Positions 24,602 through 32,852 of a DNA stretch of 61,053 nt are shown here, piece after piece. Within the stretch, counting starts at the first letter, position 1, and every line of letters begins with the position of its first letter. The translations under genes were made by a program, and so were the position numbers. Source of the stretch: Streptosporangiales bacterium (lineage in GTDB: Bacteria; Actinomycetota; Actinomycetes; Streptosporangiales; WHSR01); NCBI GenBank assembly GCA_009379995.1, contig WHSR01000020.1:1-61053 (forward strand), read 5' to 3'. The notes below the pieces were generated by a model. The model did not search any database, was not told where the DNA came from, and saw only the letters and a list, made by a program, of their open reading frames with translations.

Positions 24602-24883
24602 ATGGCGGGATACGTCAACAACAAAGAGGACTACCTGAACCGGCTGCGCCGGATCGAGGGCCAGGTCCGCGGGCTGCAGCGCATGATCGAACGGGACGAC
24701 TACTGCATCGACGTCCTTACCCAGGTGTCCGCCGCGACCAAGGCGCTGCAGTCGGTTGCCCTCGGTCTCCTCGACGAACACCTCAGCCACTGCGTGGCCG
24801 ACGCCGTCGCCAGCGGGGGCGCGGAAGCCGAGGAAAAGGTACAGGAGGCCTCGGCGGCCATTGCCCGGCTGGTCCGGTCATAG
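24602..24883 (+). CDS. csoR: CsoR-type metal-sensing repressor
   Basis: 93 residues, all-helical DUF156 family. The Cu(I) ligand set is present: Cys35 (DDYCIDVL), His60 and Cys64 (DEHLSHCVAD), with Tyr34 before the Cys as in Cu sensors. RcnR-type N-terminal Ni/Co ligands are not evident. It precedes a CmtR-like repressor and two CDF pumps, but no P1B copper ATPase is in view, so the target may be elsewhere or the metal may differ. Confidence 0.88.
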   Translation: MAGYVNNKEDYLNRLRRIEGQVRGLQRMIERDDYCIDVLTQVSAATKALQSVALGLLDEHLSHCVADAVASGGAEAEEKVQEASAAIARLVRS

Positions 24884-24893
24884 TTCAGGCTTG

Positions 24894-24905
24894 ACTGAAT
24901 TCAGT
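24894..24905 (+). promoter_or_regulatory. ACTGAATTCAGT palindrome before the ArsR-family gene
   Basis: Perfect 12-bp palindrome, 20 bp before the ATG of the CmtR-like repressor and 10 bp after csoR. ArsR/SmtB proteins bind TGA...TCA dyads of this kind; probable autoregulatory operator. Confidence 0.5.
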
Positions 24906-24925
24906 TAGCGCTTTAGCGTGGCGGC

Positions 24926-25327
24926 ATGATCGCCTCGCCGGGACCTGCCGTTGCCGTGGATGCCGCAGCGCTGGAGCGGGTCGGAATCGCGCTCGCCGAC
25001 GCTACCCGGCGCCGTCTGTTGCTCGCGCTGCTGGAGGGGCCGGCGTTCCCGGCCGATCTCGCCGAGCGGCTGGGCCTCACCCGGGGGAACGTCTCCAACC
25101 ACCTGGCCTGCCTGCGTGGCTGCGGTCTGGTACGGACGACGTCGATGGGCCGCCGGGTACGGTACGAGCTCGTCGATCCCCGCCTCGCGCACGCCCTTGC
25201 CGACCTGGCCGGGCTGGTGTTGCTGGTCGACCACGAGGTGGAGAGTCCGTGCGAGACCGGTGCGGGATGCTGCCCGCCCGTGGCGGCTCCCGATGCCGAG
25301 ACACAGGGAGCCTCGGAGGGAGCATGA
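24926..25327 (+). CDS. cmtR: ArsR/SmtB repressor, CmtR-like (Cd/Pb sensor)
   Basis: 133 residues. Helix-turn-helix GLTRGNVSNHLACLRGCGLV matches CmtR almost residue for residue, including the paired Cys62 and Cys66 of the recognition helix. A third Cys109 in VESPCETG corresponds to CmtR Cys102. This trio binds Cd(II)/Pb(II) in Mycobacterium CmtR. Two additional Cys (115, 116) near the end may extend the site. Overlaps the next CDF gene by ATGA. Confidence 0.85.
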   Translation: MIASPGPAVAVDAAALERVGIALADATRRRLLLALLEGPAFPADLAERLGLTRGNVSNHLACLRGCGLVRTTSMGRRVRYELVDPRLAHALADLAGLVLLVDHEVESPCETGAGCCPPVAAPDAETQGASEGA

Positions 25328-25944
25328 ACGCCGACGACCGTGCCGCTGCGGTAGTTCGCCGGGCCCGGCTGAACCGGCGCAGCCTGCTGCTCGCCTACGC
25401 CACCGCCGGCTACAACGCGCTCGAGGCGGTCGTGGCGCTCGGCTCCGGCGCGGTCGCGGGGTCGGTCGCGCTCATCGGGTTCGGCCTGGACTCGGTGGTC
25501 GAGGTGTCGTCGGCGGCGGTGCTGATCTGGCAGTTCCGCGCTCCGTTGCCGGAGGAACGGGAGCGGGCCGCGCTGCGCGCCATAGCCGTGTGCTTCTTCG
25601 CGCTGGCGGCGTATGTGACCGTCGACGCGCTCCGGAACCTGCTCGGTTCGGCCGAGGCCGACCCCAGCCCGATCGGCATCGCCCTCGCGGCCACGTCACT
25701 TATCGTGATGCCGGTACTGGTGTGGGCGAAGCGGCGAGTCGGCCGTGAGCTGGGCTCCGCCACCGTCTTGGCTGACTCAACGCAGACGCTGCTATGCACG
25801 TACCTGTCCGGCATTCTGCTGGCGGGGTTGGTACTGAACGCCACCCTCGGCTGGGCGTGGGCCGACCCCATCGCCGCGCTGGCCATCGCCGCCGTCGCCG
25901 TCAGGGAGGGCCGGGCGGCCTGGCAAGGGAAGGATTGCTGCTGA
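25324..25944 (+). CDS. Cation diffusion facilitator (short CDF, transmembrane domain only)
   Basis: 206 residues with about six membrane segments and the CDF ligands in GFGLDSVVEV and in VLADSTQTLL. It lacks the C-terminal cytoplasmic domain. Starts at the ATG overlapping the cmtR-like stop; its own stop overlaps the next ATG, so it is translated within one operon. Likely exports Cd/Zn-type divalent metals. Confidence 0.85.
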   Translation: MNADDRAAAVVRRARLNRRSLLLAYATAGYNALEAVVALGSGAVAGSVALIGFGLDSVVEVSSAAVLIWQFRAPLPEERERAALRAIAVCFFALAAYVTVDALRNLLGSAEADPSPIGIALAATSLIVMPVLVWAKRRVGRELGSATVLADSTQTLLCTYLSGILLAGLVLNATLGWAWADPIAALAIAAVAVREGRAAWQGKDCC

Positions 25945-26903
25945 TGGGGGACGGCCGATCCCAGGGTCACGGGCACGGCCACACGCACGGCCACACGCAC
26001 GGCCACACACACGGCACGGCCGCCGGTGCCCACCGGGGCCGGCTGGCGATCGTGCTGGGGATCTCCACGGCGAACGTGGCGGTGCTCGCCGTCGGCGCCT
26101 TCCTCACCGGCAGCCTGGCGCTGCTCGCCGACGCCGGGCACATGCTCGCCGACGCCTCCGGGGTGGGCCTGTCGCTGCTCGCCGTCTTCCTGGCGGCGCG
26201 TCCGGCCTCGCCGCGCCGCACGTTCGGCTACCAGCGGGTGGAGATCTTCGCCGCGGTCATCAACGCGGTGCTGCTGTTCGGCGTGGGTACGTACATCCTC
26301 GTCGAGGGTGTGCAGAGGTTCCTTGACCCGCCGGAGGTCGCCTCCACCGGCATGCTGATCTTTTCCGCCGTCGCGATGACGGGCAACTCGGTGTCGGTGG
26401 CCCTGCTCTTCCGGGGCCAGCGGGAGAGCCTCAACCTGCGGGGTGCCTTCCTCGAGGTGCTCTCCGACGCGCTGGGCTCCGCGTCGGTAGTCGTCGCCTC
26501 GCTGGTGATCATGTTCACCGGGTTCCACGCCGCGGACGCGATCGCCTCGATGCTGATCGGCCTGATGATCCTGCCGCGTACCTGGAAGCTCCTCCGCGAG
26601 GCGGTGGACGTACTACTGGAGGCCACACCGAAGCACGTCGACCTGGAGGACGTGCGCCGCCACCTGCTCGCCGCGCCGGGGGTGCAGGACGTGCACGACC
26701 TGCACGCCTGGACCATCACCTCGGGGGTTCCCGTGCTGTCGGCACACGTGGTAGTGGACGAGGACGTGCTGGCCGACGGCGCCGGCGGGCGGATCCTGGA
26801 CCAGCTCTGCGAGTGCCTCGGCGGTCACTTCGACGTCGAGCACTGTACGTTCCAGCTGGAGCCGGCCGGCCACGCCGACCACGAGCCGACCCTGCACGAC
26901 TGA
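25944..26903 (+). CDS. Cation diffusion facilitator with His-rich N-terminus (CzcD/ZitB-like)
   Basis: 319 residues. N-terminal metal-binding stretch of alternating His and Gly (residues about 8-24, GHGHTHGHTHGHTH), six membrane segments with HXXXD motifs (ALLADAGHMLADASG; LEVLSDALGS), and a full C-terminal dimerisation domain (VHDLHAWTITSG). Exports Zn/Cd/Co in exchange for protons. Start ATG overlaps the previous stop (TGATG). Confidence 0.93.
   Translation: MGDGRSQGHGHGHTHGHTHGHTHGTAAGAHRGRLAIVLGISTANVAVLAVGAFLTGSLALLADAGHMLADASGVGLSLLAVFLAARPASPRRTFGYQRVEIFAAVINAVLLFGVGTYILVEGVQRFLDPPEVASTGMLIFSAVAMTGNSVSVALLFRGQRESLNLRGAFLEVLSDALGSASVVVASLVIMFTGFHAADAIASMLIGLMILPRTWKLLREAVDVLLEATPKHVDLEDVRRHLLAAPGVQDVHDLHAWTITSGVPVLSAHVVVDEDVLADGAGGRILDQLCECLGGHFDVEHCTFQLEPAGHADHEPTLHD
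25974..26009 (+). repeat. Three tandem 12-bp repeats encoding the His-rich tract
   Basis: CACGGCCACACG repeats at 25974, 25986 and 25998 (last base differs in the third). In-frame, so copy number would change the number of His ligands without breaking the gene. Confidence 0.85.
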
Positions 26904-26909
26904 GCCCCT

Positions 26910-26974
26910 CGCCGAGATCTATGTTGTGGGGGGACAGAAGTACCCAAAACCGGCCCACAACATAGATCTCGGCG
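26910..26974 (-). repeat. Dispersed palindromic element, copy 3
   Basis: Perfect 21-bp arms 26910-26930 and 26954-26974 around a 23-base centre. It starts 6 bp after the CDF stop and ends 37 bp before the stop of the convergent FkbM gene, so it could end both transcripts. Confidence 0.85.
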
Positions 26975-27011
26975 CTTTACCCGACAACGCGAGGGCTGTC
27001 CGGCGGGCGTG

Positions 27012-27941
27012 CTACCGAGCCTTGCGTTCCAGTGCGTCGGGGCGCATCATCACGCAGTCGAACTCGATCACCCGTCCGGTGCGTTCCTCCCGGCTCACCG
27101 GGAACATCCCGGTGACCTCGAACCCGGCGGCCTCGTAGATCTCCAGCGCCTGCGGCAGCCGCGGCATGCCCTGGTAGATCTGCAGCAGCGCCACCTCAGA
27201 CTGCAGGCCGACAAGCTCGGCGGCCCGGTGGCCGAGGCCGTGGAACACCTCCAGGTCGAAGCCCTGGGTGTCGAGTTTGAGGTACGGGCGGGGGTGCTCG
27301 ATGCCGTCCAACAGCTCGTCGAGTATGCCGTCGAGGCGCCGTACCGGCACCTTCTCGGACTCCATCGCCCGGAACCGCTTGTAGCGGCGGCTGCCGAACT
27401 CGCTCGGCGGGAGCAGCGAGCTCATCGTCCCGGACACGACGTGCATCTCGGTGTCCGTGTCCTCGCTGCCCAGGGCCACCGGGTAGACGTACCACTCGGG
27501 GTCGGGGTCGGCGACCTCGAGCAGCCTCTCCACCAGGTGGGGCAGCGGTTCGAAGGAGGCGATGCGCCCGGCGTAGCCGGCCCGGCGCAGCGCCAGGCCG
27601 TACTGGCCGATGTTGGCGCCCACGTCGAAGACGCAGTTGACGCCGTACTTCCGCAACATCCACGCGACGTGCTCGGGGGTCAGGAAGCGGTACAGCTTCC
27701 GTTGGACGTCGCCGAGGTGCTGGCGCGCCTCCCCGGCGTGCACGACGAGGTCGGCGCCGGGCGCGAGGTCCAGGTGTTGCACGCCCGGTGCGGCCCGGGT
27801 GACGAGCCAGGCGCGGCGCGAGACCTCGGTGACCTCGACATCCTTGCGGCGTGACACCAGCGCCGTGCCCGGGCAGACGTCGATGACGTCGAGGCCGAGC
27901 CTCGGCAGGAGGGAAACGAGTCGTCTACGCAGGCCAGTCAC
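27012..27941 (-). CDS. FkbM-family SAM-dependent methyltransferase
   Basis: 309 residues from the GTG at 27941. SAM-binding motif CVFDVGANIGQYGLALRRAG with acidic partner ASFEPLPH, then the FkbM block PVRRLDGIL...YLKLDTQGFDLEVFHGLG. The family O-methylates sugars, polyketides or glycans. A TTG 24 bases upstream would also be in frame, but it lies inside a good promoter, which favours the GTG with a very short leader. Neighbours give no pathway. Confidence 0.85.
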   Translation of the reverse strand: MTGLRRRLVSLLPRLGLDVIDVCPGTALVSRRKDVEVTEVSRRAWLVTRAAPGVQHLDLAPGADLVVHAGEARQHLGDVQRKLYRFLTPEHVAWMLRKYGVNCVFDVGANIGQYGLALRRAGYAGRIASFEPLPHLVERLLEVADPDPEWYVYPVALGSEDTDTEMHVVSGTMSSLLPPSEFGSRRYKRFRAMESEKVPVRRLDGILDELLDGIEHPRPYLKLDTQGFDLEVFHGLGHRAAELVGLQSEVALLQIYQGMPRLPQALEIYEAAGFEVTGMFPVSREERTGRVIEFDCVMMRPDALERKAR

Positions 27942-27950
27942 GATTCGCGC

Positions 27951-27978
27951 ACTATGCCAAAACAACGGCGGAAGTCAA
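27951..27978 (-). promoter_or_regulatory. Sigma-70-like promoter of the FkbM gene
   Basis: On the minus strand TTGACT (27973-27978), 16-base spacer, CATAGT (27951-27956). Transcription would start near 27944, leaving only a few bases before the GTG at 27941, i.e. a leaderless or near-leaderless message. Confidence 0.4.
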
Positions 27979-28004
27979 ATCGGCCGGTCGCCCACGGGGA
28001 CGCG

Positions 28005-29387
28005 TCAACCCCCCAGCGACTCGAACAGGGCGCTGGGGAGCCAGGTGACCAGGTCGGGGAAGACCGAGAACAGCACTATCGAGACGCCGAGGATCGCCAC
28101 GTACGGCAGCGAGCCGACCAGGATGTCCCGCAGCGGGATGTCCGGGGCGATGCCCTTCACCACGTACAGGTTCAGCCCCACCGGGGGCGTGATCAGGCCC
28201 ATCTCCATGTTCACGGTCATGACGACGCCGAACCAGATCGGGTCGAACTGCAGCGCGGTGATGATCGGGAACAGCACCGGCGTGACCATGAGGATGATCG
28301 AGACCGGCGGGAGGAACAGGCCGAGCAGCAGCAGGAACGCCATGATGGCGAGCATCACCCACCATCTGTTGATCTCCATCTCGGTGATCGCCAGCGCCAG
28401 GTCCTGTGGGATCGCGAGGAAGCTCATGACGGTTCCGAGCACCGCGGAGAAGGCGACGATCATCATGACCATCGTGCTCTCCCCGGTGGCCTCCAGCACC
28501 ATGGTGGAGAACCGCCTCCAGCTGAGCGATCGGTAGATCACCACCACCAGCACCAGGGCGAGGAACGCGCCCACCGCGGCGGCCTCGCTGGGGGTGGCGA
28601 ACCCCAGGTACAACGACGCCAGCACGCCCACGATGAGTACGACGAAGGGCAGGACCTTCAGCAGCGCGGCGATGCGCTCCCGCCAGGCGAAGCTCTCCGC
28701 CTCCAGAACCTGCTCGGCGAGCTGCCCGCCGTCGGGTAGCCGTATCGCGGCACCGGCGGGTCTCGCGTACCTACTGCTCCGCTGCAGGAAGGTGGCGAGG
28801 AAGATCCAGGCACAGAACATCACGGTGATGACGGCGCCCGGGATGACCCCGCCGACGAACAGCTGCCCGATCGACTGCTCGGTGGCGATCCCGTACAGGA
28901 TCAGGGTCACGCTCGGCGGGATCAGGATGCCGAGCGTGCCGCCTGCCACCACGGCCCCGGTCGACAGCCCCGCGCTGTAGCCCCGGCCTCGCATCTGCGG
29001 GATCGCCACCCGCCCGATCGCGGCGGCGGTGGCCGCGCTGGACCCGCACAGCGCGGCGAACAGCGCGCAGGCGACCACGCTGCTCATGGCCAGGCCGCCG
29101 CGGATTCGGTGCAGCCACATGTGCCCGGCCTGGAACAGATCCGCGCTCGCCTGCGAACTCCCGAAGACCGTCCCCATGAAGATGAACAGCGGGATCACCA
29201 GCAGGGTGAAGTCGTTCAGCGAGTTGAACACGAACTCGCCGAAGAAGTTCAGCTGGGCGGCGTCCAGGAACAGCACTACCGCGAGGAACGCGGTGAGGCC
29301 AAGGGCGAAGGCGATGGGCATCCCGGCCGCCATCAGCGCCAGCAGGACGACGACTATGAAGACCCCGGTCGTAAGCGAGCTCGTCAC
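28005..29387 (-). CDS. dctM: TRAP transporter large permease DctM
   Basis: 460 residues from the GTG overlapping the dctQ stop. About 12 membrane segments, DctM hallmarks ALCGSSAATAAAIGRVAIPQ and GTLGILIPPSVTLILYG. Sodium-driven import of carboxylates or related acids. A cytoplasmic insertion near the middle (RSSRYARPAGAAIRLPDGGQ) joins the two halves. Last gene of the TRAP operon. Confidence 0.92.
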   Translation of the reverse strand: MTSSLTTGVFIVVVLLALMAAGMPIAFALGLTAFLAVVLFLDAAQLNFFGEFVFNSLNDFTLLVIPLFIFMGTVFGSSQASADLFQAGHMWLHRIRGGLAMSSVVACALFAALCGSSAATAAAIGRVAIPQMRGRGYSAGLSTGAVVAGGTLGILIPPSVTLILYGIATEQSIGQLFVGGVIPGAVITVMFCAWIFLATFLQRSSRYARPAGAAIRLPDGGQLAEQVLEAESFAWRERIAALLKVLPFVVLIVGVLASLYLGFATPSEAAAVGAFLALVLVVVIYRSLSWRRFSTMVLEATGESTMVMMIVAFSAVLGTVMSFLAIPQDLALAITEMEINRWWVMLAIMAFLLLLGLFLPPVSIILMVTPVLFPIITALQFDPIWFGVVMTVNMEMGLITPPVGLNLYVVKGIAPDIPLRDILVGSLPYVAILGVSIVLFSVFPDLVTWLPSALFESLGG

Positions 29388-29935
29388 TCGGGGCCACCCT
29401 CGTCGTCGTGCTGGCCGTCGTCTCCGGCGAGCAGCGTGCGGATCGTACGGGCGACGATCACGAGGTACTGCAGGCCGATCAACAGCATGCCGAGCGGAAG
29501 GATGGCGTAGGGGAAGGTAAGCGACGGGCCCCAGGCCGTATTGGACTTCCATCCCCGCTCGGTGGCCATCCACCACATGTCGAACGACCGCCATCCGACG
29601 ACGGCGATGATCACCAGCGAGAGTCCGGCGGCCACGAGCAGGGTGATCGACCGCGCCCGGCCGGGAAGCCGGTCCACGAGTACGCTGACGCTCACGTGGT
29701 CACCGTGCTTGAGCCCGTACGCACCGCCGATGAAGGTGACGAACATCAGCAGGTAGACGGCCAGCTCGGTCTGCCAGATGGTGGTGCCGCCGAGGGCGCG
29801 CACCGCCACCGCGTAGCAGATGATCAGCGTGGCCAGGAAGATGCAGGCACCGCTGAGGTAGCCGGACACCTCCGAGAGGGCGTCGATCCACCGCAGGAGG
29901 AAGAAGTCCTTGCGGCCCGTCCGCCTTGCCGCCAT
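29384..29935 (-). CDS. dctQ: TRAP transporter small permease DctQ
   Basis: 183 residues, four membrane segments, DctQ pattern WQTELAVYLLMFVTFIGGAYGLKHGDHVSV. Lies between the binding protein and the large permease with a 4-base overlap downstream. Confidence 0.9.
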   Translation of the reverse strand: MAARRTGRKDFFLLRWIDALSEVSGYLSGACIFLATLIICYAVAVRALGGTTIWQTELAVYLLMFVTFIGGAYGLKHGDHVSVSVLVDRLPGRARSITLLVAAGLSLVIIAVVGWRSFDMWWMATERGWKSNTAWGPSLTFPYAILPLGMLLIGLQYLVIVARTIRTLLAGDDGQHDDEGGPE

Positions 29936-29941
29936 ATCGAC

Positions 29942-31006
29942 CTATTCGTCTGGTACCTCGAGCGCGAGGTCGATGAGTTCCTTGCCGCCCTGAACCTCCT
30001 TGCCGAACTGGGCCCAGATCGGCTCGGAGACCCGCTGCCACTCCTGGAACGACGCGTCGTCGATCTGCGCGACGGTGACTCCGGCGTCGGAGAAGGTCTT
30101 CTCGCACTTGGCGTCGTCCTGCTCGGAGGCGTCGTAGGCGAACTGCTGCAGCCCCGCGCCGACCTCCTCTACCACCTTCTGTACGTCGCTGCCGAGCTCG
30201 TCGAACTGCTTCTTGCCCATGATGAGCGGCTCGAACATGAACCAGAACGTGTTGCCCGTCGGCGAGGTGTACGACTCGACCTGCTCGTGCAGCCGATAGG
30301 AGCAGAAGGACGACGCCGAGGTGACCGCCACATCCAGCACGCCGGTCTGCATGGCGTTGTAGATCTCCGACGATGGCATGCTGGTGATGCTGTAGCCGGC
30401 GCTCTTCAGCATCCGTTCCACCCACGGGCCGGCGGCCCGGGCCACCGCGCCCCGGGAGACGTCCTTCGGCGCGACGACTGGCTTGCCCTCGTGCACGCCG
30501 ATGCCGCCGGCGTTCCAGACCCACGTGAGGATCTTGATCCCGTGGCGTTCGGTCATCTCGGTGACCCGCTGACCGATCTCCGCCTCCGGCCACTTCTGCG
30601 CCTGCGCGTGGCTCTTCACCAGCGACGGCATCAGTGTGACGCTGAACTCGGGCGCCTCACCGGAGGCGTAGTCCAGTGGAAAGACCGACATGTCGAGGGC
30701 GCCCCGCCCGATCGCCTTGGACTGCTCCTCCGGTTCGACCAGCGAGGCGTTGGGGTAGACCTTGATCTCGACCTCGCCGTTGGTCTGCTTCGCGACCTGG
30801 TCGGCGAACCTCTGCGCGATCAGCGCACGGAAGTCGCCGGCCTCCGAGGTGGCCTGCGGCCATTGGTGCGAGAGGCGCAGCGTGACCTGCGCGCCTCCGC
30901 CTCCGGAGCCCCCACCGCCGCAGCCCGCGGCACCCAACAACGCGGCCCCTGCCGCGCTGCCACCGGCTGCCTGGAGGAAGCGGCGTCGTGTGAACTGCGT
31001 GTTCAT
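29942..31006 (-). CDS. dctP: TRAP transporter substrate-binding protein DctP
   Basis: 354 residues from the ATG at 31006 with GGAGG upstream. Twin-arginine signal (TRRRFLQAAGG) combined with a lipobox (GAAGC), then the DctP fold with an invariant Arg region (AVARAAGPW) and QTGVLDVAVTS. First gene of the TRAP operon. Substrate not deducible. Confidence 0.9.
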   Translation of the reverse strand: MNTQFTRRRFLQAAGGSAAGAALLGAAGCGGGGSGGGGAQVTLRLSHQWPQATSEAGDFRALIAQRFADQVAKQTNGEVEIKVYPNASLVEPEEQSKAIGRGALDMSVFPLDYASGEAPEFSVTLMPSLVKSHAQAQKWPEAEIGQRVTEMTERHGIKILTWVWNAGGIGVHEGKPVVAPKDVSRGAVARAAGPWVERMLKSAGYSITSMPSSEIYNAMQTGVLDVAVTSASSFCSYRLHEQVESYTSPTGNTFWFMFEPLIMGKKQFDELGSDVQKVVEEVGAGLQQFAYDASEQDDAKCEKTFSDAGVTVAQIDDASFQEWQRVSEPIWAQFGKEVQGGKELIDLALEVPDE

Positions 31007-31026
31007 CTCGGCCTCCGACCGGGAGG

Positions 31027-31040
31027 TATCGTATATGATA
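31027..31040 (-). promoter_or_regulatory. AT-rich near-palindrome before the TRAP operon
   Basis: TATCGTATATGATA, symmetric except for one base pair, 20 bp upstream of the dctP start, with AT-rich DNA and a GTATAC at 31061-31066. Could be the -10 region or a GntR/FadR-type operator. Confidence 0.35.
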
Positions 31041-31145
31041 TAGCTCCGATTTTCCACACCGTATACCGCCTTCAAGATCCTTACAGCCCTAGTCCACCTC
31101 CGGCCACGCCGGCTCCTCGAGTCCCGCAACCGACGGCCAGGCAGA

Positions 31146-31610
31146 ATGGATTTCGTGATGGCTGACGGTCCCACCGGGTTCACCGTGGACGACGCCGTCG
31201 CCGTGGCCCGCAGGGCGCACGCGGGGCAGACCGACAAGGCCGGGCGTCCCTACATCGAGCATCCGCTGAGGGTCATGGCGCGTCTCGCTGGCGATGAGGA
31301 GCGGATGGCCGCAGTGCTGCACGACGTGCTGGAGGACACCGCTGTCACGGTCGGCGACCTCCGGTCGGCCGGCTGCCCGGAGCCGGTAATCGCGGCCGTG
31401 CTGGCGCTGACGAAGCAGCCCGGTGAGTCGCTGGCGCAGAGCATGGCGCGCGCGGCCGCCGACCCGATCGCCCGGGTCGTCAAGCGTGCCGACATCGCCG
31501 ACAACAGCGACCCGCGGCGGCTCGCGCTGCTCGATCGGGCCGCGGCGGACCGGCTGCGGCGCAAGTACGCCGACAGCATTCGGCTCCTGGACCAGCCCCG
31601 CGCCCGGTGA
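31146..31610 (+). CDS. HD-domain phosphohydrolase (MESH1/SpoT-hydrolase-like)
   Basis: 154 residues. Metal-binding HD layout RAHAGQTDKAGRPYIEHPLRV ... LHDVLEDT ... KRADIADN as in the ppGpp hydrolase domain and its small stand-alone relatives. No synthetase domain, so it may degrade (p)ppGpp or a similar nucleotide. An ATG at 31158 is an alternative start. Convergent with the next gene. Confidence 0.8.
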   Translation: MDFVMADGPTGFTVDDAVAVARRAHAGQTDKAGRPYIEHPLRVMARLAGDEERMAAVLHDVLEDTAVTVGDLRSAGCPEPVIAAVLALTKQPGESLAQSMARAAADPIARVVKRADIADNSDPRRLALLDRAAADRLRRKYADSIRLLDQPRAR

Positions 31611-31641
31611 ACCCGGGGGTGGCCCAGGTCGCCGGGTAGGC

Positions 31642-32766
31642 CTACCGTCGGGCCAGGCGCAGCGTTGCCACAACGCCCGCGTGGTCGGACGGCCACAGGC
31701 CGGCCGGAGTACGGTCGTCGTCCTCCTCGCCGACGACGTCGGCGGCGACCGCCCGCATCTTGCCCGCCTCGTAGAGCACGTAGTCCACGCGGTGGTCCAG
31801 CAGCGACGGGAAGTTGTCCAGGTCGGCGCTCTGCCCGGCGGTGAAGCCGCCCTCCGGCCCGTGCACCGCGACCCAGGCGTCCACGTACCCGCTCTGCGTG
31901 AACATGCCGTACGCACCGGCGCTGTCCTCCGGCAGCGAGTTCAGGTCGCCGACCAGCGCGACCGGATGCGGCGAGCCGGCGAGCGCCGTACGCAGCTCGG
32001 TCGCCTGCAGGTTCCGTACCTCCCCGTTGAAGGCCTCCAGGTGGGTGTTGGCCACCCGCACCGTGGCGCCGCGCACCTTCACGTCCACGGCCGACCAACC
32101 GCGCGGCACTATGAACGTCCGGCCAGCGGGCGTCGGGATGACGAACTTCGCGGCGAACGTGTGCGACTGCGCGTTGCTGATCTTGAGCCGAGACGGCGGA
32201 AGGTCGGTGCGGGCGATGATGACGTCGCGGTCGGTGAAGCTCGCACTCATGGTGTCGCTGATCGGCAGCTCGCTGGAGAAGTTCGTGTTCGTCGCCACCG
32301 GCCGGTAGGCGAGCCCGCGCTCGGCCAGCGCGCGTGTCAGCAGGTCGAGGAAGTCGTACGAGGTGGTCAGCTCGCCGTCGATCGGCCCGATCCGCCACAG
32401 CGCCACCTCCTGCAACCCGACGATCTCCGGCGGGTTCTCCGCCAGTACGTCGGCGATCGCCTCGGCGCGCGCCGGGAAGTCGGTCTTCTCCATCTGCGCA
32501 TACGCAGCCGCGGCCCGGCGGACCATCTCCTCCTCGTCCGGCGCGGTGATGATCGGCGTGAGGTCCGCTCCCAGGTACACGTTGTAGGTCGCGGTCGTCA
32601 GGTGACGCGGCGCGTGCCCGGGCGGGTCGGCCAGCGCCGGCCGTGCCCCGCCCAGCGCCCCGATCAATGCCCCGATCAGCACGATGCCGAGCAGCAGGGG
32701 AGTCGGTACGAGGGGGCGGGCCAGCCGGCGCGGTAACTTCGATGCGGTGAGCATGATCCGGATCAC
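31642..32766 (-). CDS. Secreted endonuclease/exonuclease/phosphatase-family protein
   Basis: 374 residues. N-terminal hydrophobic signal ending near ARPALADPP, then the EEP fold: TATYNVYLGADL, PEIVGLQEVALW (Glu), VANTHLEAF, ALVGDLNSLPEDS (Asp-Asn) and WPSDHAGVVATL (Asp-His). Could be an extracellular phosphatase, phosphodiesterase or nuclease. A nearby ATG at 32754 is an alternative start. Confidence 0.85.
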   Translation of the reverse strand: MIRIMLTASKLPRRLARPLVPTPLLLGIVLIGALIGALGGARPALADPPGHAPRHLTTATYNVYLGADLTPIITAPDEEEMVRRAAAAYAQMEKTDFPARAEAIADVLAENPPEIVGLQEVALWRIGPIDGELTTSYDFLDLLTRALAERGLAYRPVATNTNFSSELPISDTMSASFTDRDVIIARTDLPPSRLKISNAQSHTFAAKFVIPTPAGRTFIVPRGWSAVDVKVRGATVRVANTHLEAFNGEVRNLQATELRTALAGSPHPVALVGDLNSLPEDSAGAYGMFTQSGYVDAWVAVHGPEGGFTAGQSADLDNFPSLLDHRVDYVLYEAGKMRAVAADVVGEEDDDRTPAGLWPSDHAGVVATLRLARR

Positions 32767-32852
32767 ATCACATACGGTGGAGACGCGCGACAGAACCGGA
32801 GAATTCGGAATCGCTTGCTTATTGGTGCGGATGACTGCAAGGTTCTGACGAC

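Noticed and set aside
25974..26009. Tandem 12-bp repeats considered as a CRISPR or minisatellite
   Set aside because: In frame inside a CDF gene and encoding its His-rich metal-binding tract; no spacers.
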